NCBI RefSeq assembly: GCF_902686445.1
Contig: NC_062223.1
Coordinates: forward strand, 61,253,498 to 61,317,497
Direction of reading: 5' to 3'
Source of the DNA: Sciurus carolinensis
Taxonomy: Eukaryota > Chordata > Mammalia > Rodentia > Sciuridae
DNA length: 64,000 nt
Every line of letters begins with the position of its first letter. Position 1 is the stretch's first letter. Of this stretch, positions 56,946 to 64,000 are shown one piece after another. The position numbers and the translations under genes are program-made. The notes beneath the pieces are model-generated. The model did no database searches, was not told where the DNA came from, and saw nothing but the letters and a program-made list of their open reading frames with translations.

Positions 56946-58923
56946 TATTTTTATTACACAAGTCAAATAACAATGCTTGGCTCATAAGCATTTAATCAAT
57001 ATCTCTTTAATTTCAGCTGGTTTTATTTATATGTAGAAACTTTCAAACTGAGTTGTTGCTAACATATTCACTGAACAGCCTATTATACAATCAGAGTCAC
57101 TGGCCAAGCATCAAATACAGCTAAAGCCCAGAAAGGGCTGCAGATCTTCCAATGTCACACAGCACTATGGAGGCAGGGCCCATTCACCAACCTCAGTTTC
57201 CTGATTGTTAATTTCAGTTTATCACCCACGCTGCCTCCCTAGCTAGCATAAAATGATCAGGTTTGGCAGAAGCAGAGGTGTGTCCTCTCTACAGGAGAAG
57301 CATGCCTTTGATAGCATGCTTTCCATCAAGGAACAAGAGAAAGGTTTCATTTTGCAGCAAATGGCTGGCCCACAGTCCTGCTTGCCAAGCGAGAGTGAGA
57401 ACCGCATGGTCACAGCTGGGGCCAGTCCCAGCCCTGTTTTTCTCTCCATCCCACCGCTGTGTTCACACAGCCCCTCTCTTCCCCTTTAAGTCTCCTTTCC
57501 ACCAATTATTTGCCTGGGGTGACATCAGTGGAAAATGTGAGGAGATGGCAGCAGAGTCGAAACCTTAGCCTTCCCTGGGAGGCCGGAAAAGCCTGTTTTT
57601 AATGCTCGGATTGGTCCTTGATTTCCCCAGCTTGTTTGTGCCATGTAATGCTTTCGGCACAGTTGAAGCAGGATGCCTGGGGTGACTCGAGGCCACCAAG
57701 GGTCTGGGTCCTCCTGCCCACTGGACAGATGTTTCACCGTCTGGCCTCCTTTCTTAGCCAGAAACATCATGGAACCAGTCCCAAGGAGAGCTCATGTGGT
57801 AGAAAATTCTCGTGAGGGTGGGGCGGGCTCCTCTTCTCACCCTGTGTGAAAGTTGCTGCTTTGAAAAAGTTGTGGATTTAGGGTTGGTCACAACACATCC
57901 TCTTTCCCTTATTCCAGTCCTCCCATCCCTCTCCTCTCCCCACAAGCTTCAGGACTGTCTGCAGGGCCTGGATTTTCTTGCCAATTTGGATGCCTTGAAA
58001 GGAACATTGTTCAAAATAGAGACTGGAGGAAGGTGCTAATCTTGCGCTGCTTATCAAATTTGAGCAAAAAAATGTTGACATCCCACTTTCCCAAGTGCTG
58101 GCTCAGCTCTTTTGTGTTCAACTAGAAGAGAGGAGCCAGCTGTGTGTGTCTAGCATGAAAGAGAAACTCAACTCTGACTCCCCAGCCCTTTACACCTGGC
58201 CTTGCCAGACCCAGAGGCAGGGCAGGCATGGTGGGTACCTTGGATGCCTCTTGGTCCCCAGTAGCACAGCCCTGTGGATCCCAGGAGAAGCCTCCCATTT
58301 ATTGCTTCTGTCACTGCTACTGCTTAAATTCTCAAGGAAAAAAAAAATAATGCCGATGAGAAGTTACTGCTTTATATGTAGAGAGAGCTCTTCATTTTTT
58401 CACGATGAAAGACATATTTGGGATCATCTGGTTTTCCAAGCAGATGCCCAGTTTATCTCACTTTAAATCAACTCTTTCTGACTGGACCCTTTGCTGGATG
58501 AGTTAATTGAGCGTGGCTAAAACCAAAATGCTCTCACAATTAAGGAGCCAGGCAAAGGGGCGCTGGGTCAGGGGTGTCAGCCTGCAAGGAGGGTGGTGAC
58601 TTGTTTACTTCTATTCTCCTAACAGAAGGAACAGGCAGGCGCAGCCCACTGGAAATAATTTTGAATAATCTCACTCTATTACTCGAAGCAAAATTGAGTC
58701 TGCTCAAGCTACCCCAGTGATCCGACATTTCAGCGAAACGGGGAAACTAATATCCAATTCATGTAGCATAAAATAAGTGACATAAGGAAAAGCAGGATGA
58801 AGCAGGATGAAATCTGGAAGTTTTTAGTTTTCAATTTGTACATCTTGTCTTCTATTACTGGATCAACTCACTAATGCAGCTCACAGAACTGAGGGAGCCT
58901 CATTAAACCTCTGGTCATTAGTG

Positions 58924-58928
<5 letters not shown>
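56946..58928. other. Unassigned, repeat-poor, GC-balanced sequence
   Basis: About 2 kb with no recognised interspersed repeats. The 101- and 123-codon + frames (57263-57568, 58095-58466) have no motifs. It could contain conserved regulatory DNA (see findings). The 10-bp sequence agcaggatga is repeated in tandem near 58790-58811. Confidence 0.4.

Positions 58929-58966
<38 letters not shown>
58929..58966 (+). repeat. (TG)19 microsatellite
   Basis: A pure TG run. Confidence 0.97.
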
Positions 58967-58967
<1 letters not shown>

Positions 58968-59329
58968 TGGCTATTGATGCCTGACACTGATAGCAGACAT
59001 GCATCACCCTGCATCAATCAAATCTAAAAAGACAAATTGTTAAGAAATGGAAGGCAAGCCTGACTTACCCACTGGACACTCTTGGCTGATGGGGCAGATG
59101 GCCTAGAATTTAGATTTGACCCCTTGGAAAATGCTCAGTGTGAGGGAGAGGGCTCATTACCTTTGCACCCACCAGCCCTGCCAGGATCTGTGCTCCCACG
59201 AACATGGCCTCTGCTAAGGAACTGTCATCCCCTGTGCCAGAGGAAACCTCTCTTAACTCTTTCCTCTATCATAGTCCTCACATCTTACCAGTTGCAAAAT
59301 AATTTGTTCTGGCTTTAAATTCTGTACTT
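58967..59329. other. Unassigned sequence
   Basis: No gene or repeat family recognised. Confidence 0.35.
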
Positions 59330-59830
59330 TGTCCATTCTCTCCTCTCCATGCCAGGTAAAGACATCAATCCTATTTATCTAGTAATCCTTATTGCTCTTT
59401 ATCTTGCCTATCTCTTCCTGCTTTCTACCATCCTTTCTGATTGCTAAAGAATCTGGATGAATCACTGTGCTCAAAAGCATTCAATGGCTCCCAGTTGCCC
59501 AGTAACTAAAATCCACCCTCTCCATGCTTATCACTCAGAACTCCCCACAGTTTGGCTTCCTTTCTAACTCAGTTTCGCACATTCTTCTTCATTCATCCTG
59601 AGCTGCAGGCAAATGGAAGTAGTTTCTGTTTTCTTGCAAATGCTGCAATTTTCTGCCTCCATGTGTTTGCTCACAAAATTTCTTCTGCTCAGGATGACCT
59701 GCCCTACCTGCGCATCTCTGTGTGTCCTAGTTCTAACCATCCTTTAAGATCTAGGCCAGATGGTACCTCTTCCAGGAAGACTCCTGGATCTTCTGTTGGA
59801 AGATGTGCTGTCCCTCTTAGGCCCTTATAG
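59330..59830 (+). repeat. L2 LINE 3' region, sense
   Basis: It follows the end of L2 ORF2 and its 3' UTR: 'cattcaatggctcccagttg', 'cccagtaactaaaatccacc', 'cagaactccccacagtttgg', 'catcctttaagatctaggcc', 'tggtacctcttccaggaaga'. The 92-codon frame at 59552-59830 lies within this fossil and is not a host gene. Confidence 0.82.
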
Positions 59831-59859
59831 CTCAGGTCCTTCCTTCAGCGCACAGGCAG

Positions 59860-59975
59860 TGGAATAGTGTCACAATCAGAGTTCTGGCTGTGGGACCAAG
59901 TACGATTAAGTTGTGTGTGCCTCAAGTTTTCTTCTGTGAAACTGGACTAATAGTATTTATGTCTTAAGAGAATCC
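59860..59975 (+). repeat. MIR fragment, sense
   Basis: 'cagagttctggctgtgggac', 'gtgcctcaagttttcttctg', 'tgaaactggactaatagtat'. Confidence 0.5.
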
Positions 59976-60079
59976 CAGGGAGTCCAAGGGGAAGATAGGC
60001 TCAATGTGCTTAGCATGGTACTTAGTTATTGCTGTCCTCTGCAGTAGTGCAGATTTTTTTAAGGATGGACTTGTCGTTC

Positions 60080-60185
60080 AACTTAGCATTTACTGAACAT
60101 CGTTTATAGTCATATCTTTTGCTAGGATTTGAGAACAAATAGAGATAAATAAGACATAGGACCTGACCACAAGGAGCTCAGGGTC
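60080..60185 (-). repeat. L2 3'-end fragment, antisense
   Basis: 'tagcatttactgaacatcgt', 'gctaggatttgagaacaaat', 'agacataggacctgaccaca' match antisense L2. Confidence 0.52.
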
Positions 60186-60249
60186 AAGAATGGAGATGAG
60201 TAAGCAAGAACACGTTAGATTAGGTTAGGGAAAGTGAGAATGGGTTGAG

Positions 60250-60415
60250 CTGACTGAACTTGCAGTTCTGGAGCTGGATCTAAGTTGGAACCCAAACTGG
60301 TCACTTCCTAGCTGTGTGACCTTACACAATGACTTTAGCTCTCTTGCTTTAATTTCCTCACCTATAAATCCAGGGCAGAAAACAATGCCTACCTCATAGG
60401 GTGGGTGTATTGGTT
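60250..60415 (+). repeat. MIR SINE, sense
   Basis: 'ctggagctggatctaagttg', 'cttcctagctgtgtgacctt', 'aatttcctcacctataaatc', 'atgcctacctcatagggtgg' match MIR in order. Confidence 0.73.
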
Positions 60416-60773
60416 TCCTGGCTCAGGCAAGGCCTGACATGTTGAAGGAGTCAGTAATGGTTAGTATCTCGAAACTCTTTGAGATTACTGTTGCTTTGGC
60501 TTTGGGCAATTGCTTTCTCTGCCACACTAGTGATCGTTTATGAGGTTAAAGCCATAATAGTTCAGAGAAACCACCATTGGAGGGGACGTGGGCTTCTCAA
60601 CTGTCTCTTCAGTAATGCCTTTTGAAGCAGGTTGGCCTTCCCCTCACCCTCTTTTGCAACATACACCTCTCTAGCCTTCACCTTGGACAGAGACTGCTCC
60701 TCATGCTGGGTGTTGCCTTGGGTATTTCATTGACCAAAGTAGTTTGCTCAAAGTCTTAAAATTCCCTAAAGCC
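60416..60773. other. Unassigned sequence before the young L1
   Basis: No repeat recognised. It ends where the L1 5' end begins. Confidence 0.35.
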
Positions 60774-60780
60774 GGAGGGT

Positions 60781-60794
60781 CCAAGATGGCGGAC
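60781..60794 (+). promoter_or_regulatory. YY1-like site at the L1 5' end
   Basis: ccaagatggcggac contains the AAGATGGCGG core recognised by YY1. In human L1 a YY1 site at the same place positions transcription start. The role here is inferred from that parallel. Confidence 0.7.
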
Positions 60795-62608
60795 TAGAGG
60801 TCAGCTGCATTTCACGCTGCTCCAGGACGCAAGATTCAAAAGAGGAGATAGTGAGAGACTTGGGACCAACTCAAAGCCACCGGGTGAGTCTCTCCCATTG
60901 GGGAGGCGTCCCGGATGGGGCGGAAGCCCCGGAACACAGGGAATTTGTGAAGTGGAGTTGCTCGGCGAGACGCCCCTCCCCCCGCTGGAGCGGTAAACAC
61001 GGACAACTGGGATCATTGTAGAGGAGGCGGCTCAGCACAGCGCTTGGACTCGAGCAGCCGCTGGGGCTCCGGGCGGCTGCCCGGGGAGGAGCTGCGTGGC
61101 GAGCTGTTTGGACCCAGAACAACCGCTTCTGAACACCGGGGGGTTGCCCGGAGGAAGAGGAGGAGCGCGGCGGGACACTTGGTCTGGGAGTGACTGCATC
61201 AGAGCCACGGGCGGTTGCCAGAGGAGGAGCTGCGTGGTGAGCTGTTTGAACTCAGAGTGGGCGCTCCTGAGCGCCGGGGGACTGCCCGGAGGAAGAGGAG
61301 GAGCGCGGCGGGACGCTTGGTCTGGGAGTGACTGCATCAGAACCACAGGCGGTTGCCAGAGGAGGAGCTGCGTGGTGAACTGTTTGAACTCAGAGCGAGC
61401 GCTCCTGAGTGCCGGGAGGTTGCCCGGAGGAGGAGGAGGAGCGTGGCGTGTTGCTTGACCTGGGAGTGACTGCATCAGAGCTGCGGGCGGTTGCCAAAGG
61501 AGGAGCTGCGTGACCAGCTGTTTGAACTTGGAGCAGCTGCTCCAGAACACTGGTGGCCTGCCTGGAGGAGGAGAGTGGTGGGACGCTTAGTCTGGGAGTG
61601 ACTGCATCAGAACCACAGGCGGTTGCCAGAGGAGGAGGCGAGTGGTGAGTTGATTGGACTAAAAGCGACCGCTCCTGAACACCGGTGGCCTGCCTGGAGG
61701 AGGAGCGTGGTGAGTCACCTGGTCTCGGAGCCACCGCTCCTGAACACCCGGGGGGCTACCCCAAGGAGGAGGAGGAGGAACAGGGCGGGTCACTTGGACT
61801 TGGAGTGACTGCCTAGGGCTACGGGTGGTTGGCGGGAGGAGGAGACCTGAAGTGAGTTGTTTGGACTCCTAGTGACTGCGTCGGAAACCGGGCGGCTGTC
61901 CGGAGGAGGAGGTGTGTGGCGGGTCTCTGGGTCTCAGAGCTATTGTACGGGGCTCCAGGTGGTGGCTCAGGGAGGGGCTGCATAGCCAGGCGATTGGTGC
62001 AGAGCGGGGTCCCAGGAGCTAGGTGGCTTCTTGCTGGAAGAGCCGCACAGAGACACGCCTAGGGGCGGAGCGAAGTTTCCAGGGCGGCGGGCAGATTCTC
62101 TGGGAGAGGCAGCCTAAGGAGACTCGCCTGCGAAGGGTGAGGCTCCCAGGCCCAGGACGTAGGTCCGGGCCCCTGGGATCATTGCAGAGGAAGACAGCCC
62201 AGTCCAGGTGGTAGTTGTAGATTGAGGGGAACCTCTAGGAGGGCAACTGACCAGCGAGACGTCCCCACCGAGTGACTCTTCCCGGCCGGGGGAGGTTTTC
62301 CCACAGGGACGGTAAAGCCAGAGACATAGGCACAAACAGGCCTTGCCTCAGCTCACAGTCTAGTTCCCCATTGGATGACCATTGGTCAACAAGTGGAGGC
62401 ACCTCTGCCCACTAGCAGGGAATATACGCCACCTGAGGGTCACCACCCCTAGAGAGGCAGCTTCTTCGTGGAGCTCTACATTATCAACCTCCTCCAAGAC
62501 TTCAAGCTACTGAAGGATAAGAGGGGATATACTAGCAATCTTCAGGGACATTATAAGTTGATAGAGGAAATCTGCAACATCTTAATGACCCACTGATCCC
62601 TGAACAAT
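60795..62608 (+). promoter_or_regulatory. L1 5' UTR / internal pol II promoter
   Basis: A GC- and CpG-rich leader with three parts: a unique segment (60795-61023), a tandem array (about 61024-61860) and a segment shared with the older L1 (about 61900-62608). A consensus-like 5' splice site GTGAGT lies at 60884-60889. Frames of 60-172 codons on both strands lie inside it. Transcription of L1 RNA would start near 60774. Confidence 0.82.
61024..61860 (+). repeat. 138-bp tandem (monomer) array in the L1 5' UTR
   Basis: The 8-mer gctgcgtg recurs at 61091, 61229, 61367 and 61505, exactly 138 bp apart each time. A fifth, altered unit begins near 61638, and more degraded units continue to about 61860. 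A partial unit precedes at 61024-61090. Adjacent units are roughly 85-90% identical by eye. Each unit is itself a dimer of two related ~64-74 bp halves, both ending in 'gaggagga'. Because 138 is a multiple of 3, open frames with a 46-residue period run through on both strands (+ 61096-61458, - 61032-61550). Confidence 0.92.
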
Positions 62609-63622
62609 ATGAGAAAACAAGGGAAGAAAATGCCCCAAACAAATCTAGATGTTACATCAATAAAATCCAACGACAGCATGGCAGAAGAAATGACAGAAAG
62701 GGAGTTCAGAATGTACATAATTAAAATGATTAGGGAAGCAAACGATGAGATGAAAGAGCAAATGCAGGCCTTGAACGATCGCACCAATCGACAGTTAACA
62801 CAGCAAATTCAGGAAGCAAAAGATCATTTCAATAAAGAGTTAGAGATATTGAAAAAAAACCAAACAGAAATCCTTGAAATGAAGGAAACAATAAACCAAA
62901 TTAAGAACTCCATAGAAAGCATAACCAATAGGATAGAACAGCTGGAAGACAGAACTTCAGATATTGAAGACAAAATATTTAACTTCGAAAACAAAGTTGA
63001 ACAAACAGAGAAGATGGTGAGAAATCATGAACAGAATCTCCAAGAACTATGGGATATCATGAAAAGGCCAAATTTGAGAATTATTGGGATTGAAGAAGGC
63101 TTAGAGAAACAAACCAAAGGAATGAACAATCTATTTGAAGAAATAATATCAGAAAATTTCCCAAATCTGAAGAATGAAATGGAAGATCAAGTCCAAGAGG
63201 CTTATAGGACTCCAAATACACAAAATTACAACAGACCCACACCAAGGCACATTATAATGAAAATACCTAACATACAAAATAAAGACAGAATTTTAAAGGC
63301 TGTGAGAGAAAAGAACCAAATTACATTCAGGGGGAAGCCAATACGGATATCAGCAGATTTTTCAATCCAGACCCTAAAGGCTAGAAGGGCCTGGAACAAC
63401 ATTTTTCAAGCTCTGAAAGAAAATGGATGCCAACCAAGAATCTTATACCCAGCAAAACTTACCTTCAAATTTGACGATGAAATAAGATCATTCCATGATA
63501 AACAAAAGCTAAAAGAATTTACAAAAAGAAAGCCAGCATTACAGAACATTCTCAGCAAAATATTTCATGAGGAACAGATAAAAAACAAAGAAGCAAATCA
63601 GCAAAGGGAGGAATTATCCTAA
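62609..63622 (+). CDS. ORF1: L1 ORF1 protein (RNA-binding, nucleic-acid chaperone), intact
   Basis: The 337-residue product is almost the length of human ORF1p (338). It forms trimers that coat L1 RNA in the cytoplasm and is needed in cis for retrotransposition. In order: a short N-terminus (1-30), a coiled coil rich in E, K, N and Q (about 30-152), an RRM domain (about 154-250, starting at NLRIIGIEEG and including the PNIQNKDRIL stretch), and a C-terminal domain (about 251-322, with SIQTLKARRAWNNIF and the RILYPAKL motif). The start is the first ATG after the 5' UTR and corresponds to the start of the broken ORF1 at 7228. No stop or frameshift is present. ORF2 follows after about 58 bases. 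Confidence 0.95.
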   Translation: MRKQGKKMPQTNLDVTSIKSNDSMAEEMTEREFRMYIIKMIREANDEMKEQMQALNDRTNRQLTQQIQEAKDHFNKELEILKKNQTEILEMKETINQIKNSIESITNRIEQLEDRTSDIEDKIFNFENKVEQTEKMVRNHEQNLQELWDIMKRPNLRIIGIEEGLEKQTKGMNNLFEEIISENFPNLKNEMEDQVQEAYRTPNTQNYNRPTPRHIIMKIPNIQNKDRILKAVREKNQITFRGKPIRISADFSIQTLKARRAWNNIFQALKENGCQPRILYPAKLTFKFDDEIRSFHDKQKLKEFTKRKPALQNILSKIFHEEQIKNKEANQQREELS

Positions 63623-63680
63623 AGGAACTGTCAAATAAAGGAGGAACCAAGATGTGTCAAAAATTTTAAATATGAACCAA

Positions 63681-64000
63681 ATGACTGGGAATACAAATCA
63701 TATCTCAATAATAACCCTGAATGTTAATGGCCTGAATTCATCAATCAAAAGACATAGACTGGCAGATTGGATTAAAAAGAAAGATCCAACAATATGTTGC
63801 CTGCAAGAGACTCACCTCATAGAAAGAGATACCCATAGACTAAAGGTGAAAGGATGGGGAAAAACATACCATGCACATGGGCTCAGCAAAAAGGCTGGAG
63901 TATCCATCCTCATTTCAGATAATGTGGACTTCAAGCCAATGTTAGTTAGAAGGGATAAAGAAGGACATTTCATACTGCTTAAGGGAAGCATAAATCAGCA
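63681..64000 (+). CDS. ORF2: L1 ORF2 protein, N-terminal endonuclease part (cut by window end)
   Basis: The frame is open from 63672 or 63681 to the last base, over 106 codons from the second ATG. Starting at 63681, N14 (in LNVNG) and E43 (in LQETHL) fall at the residue numbers used for catalytic residues in the human L1 endonuclease, so this start is preferred; an ATG at 63672 is in frame. KRHRLADWIK and the SKKAGVSILIS stretch also match the family. The domain nicks TTTT/A-like target DNA; reverse transcriptase would follow beyond the window. The same region in the older L1 (8316) is broken by frameshifts within about 50 bases. Confidence 0.93.
   Translation, partial: MTGNTNHISIITLNVNGLNSSIKRHRLADWIKKKDPTICCLQETHLIERDTHRLKVKGWGKTYHAHGLSKKAGVSILISDNVDFKPMLVRRDKEGHFILLKGSINQ

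Larger units (their letters stand above)
60774..64000 (+). mobile_element. Young LINE-1, 5' half, continuing past the window
   Basis: The element begins near 60774 with 'ggagggtccaagatggcgga', the same arrangement as the start of human L1 (a YY1 site a few bases in). It then has a 1.83-kb GC-rich 5' UTR with a tandem array, an uninterrupted ORF1 (62609-63622) and an ORF2 open to the window end. The sequence aligns with the dead L1 at 6440-8700 but lacks its inactivating changes. The element is on the + strand. Its 3' end and target duplications are outside the window, so full length and activity cannot be judged. Confidence 0.96.

Noticed and set aside
59552..59830. A 92-codon + frame that looks protein-like.
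   Set aside because: It lies inside an L2 LINE 3' region whose nucleotide order matches the family.
61024..61860. Regularly spaced repeats considered as a CRISPR array or a satellite.
   Set aside because: The units are contiguous, have no unique spacers, and lie inside a mammalian L1 5' UTR.

Overview
This is nuclear DNA from a placental mammal, most likely a squirrel-family rodent (ground squirrel, marmot or tree squirrel). Three kinds of evidence point there: an ID-type tRNA-derived SINE (31867-31953), an ID SINE with a long A-rich 3' region (46950-47087), and two composite SINEs that join a B1-like body to an ID body (54599-55088), a combination known from squirrels and related rodents. 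The background of MIR, L2, MLT1/MaLR and hAT-Charlie fossils is generally mammalian. I recognise no host protein-coding exon, tRNA, rRNA or CRISPR array. The window looks intergenic or intronic.

Layout. 1-6046: unassigned sequence with an old L1 fragment, one compound microsatellite, MIR/L2 fragments and an MLT1-like LTR. 6047-12413: a full-length but dead LINE-1 on the + strand, bounded by perfect 13-bp target-site duplications, with ORF1 and ORF2 both broken. 12414-37000: mostly unassigned, with MaLR/MLT1 LTRs (including an opposed pair at 23640-24337), a hAT-Charlie copy, old L1 pieces, MIR/L2 fragments and a retroposed transcript end with 10-bp duplications (17604-17840). 37005-49800: a truncated inverted L1, an ERVL/MaLR internal fragment with a tRNA-Leu primer-binding site (39192), a long L1M 3' UTR interrupted by a second retroposed sequence (41359-41554), a near-complete MaLR LTR (46439-46860) and an ID SINE. 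49800-60770: a poly-T tract between perfect direct repeats (49857-49904), a long hairpin (54079-54193), the composite SINEs, an L2 3' region (59330-59830) and repeat-poor islands. 60774-64000: the 5' half of a much younger L1, with a YY1-like start site, a GC-rich 5' UTR holding a 138-bp tandem array, an intact 337-codon ORF1 and an ORF2 that is still open at the window edge.

The most notable object is this young L1. Its machinery is the expected pair: the RNA-binding ORF1 protein and the ORF2 endonuclease/reverse transcriptase. Its 5' UTR carries a monomer array that the older copy 55 kb away lacks, while the older copy has a different outer 5' end. The two copies therefore record promoter turnover within one L1 lineage. 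Repeat family names are given from memory of consensus sequences; no database was searched, and most boundaries are accurate only to tens of bases.
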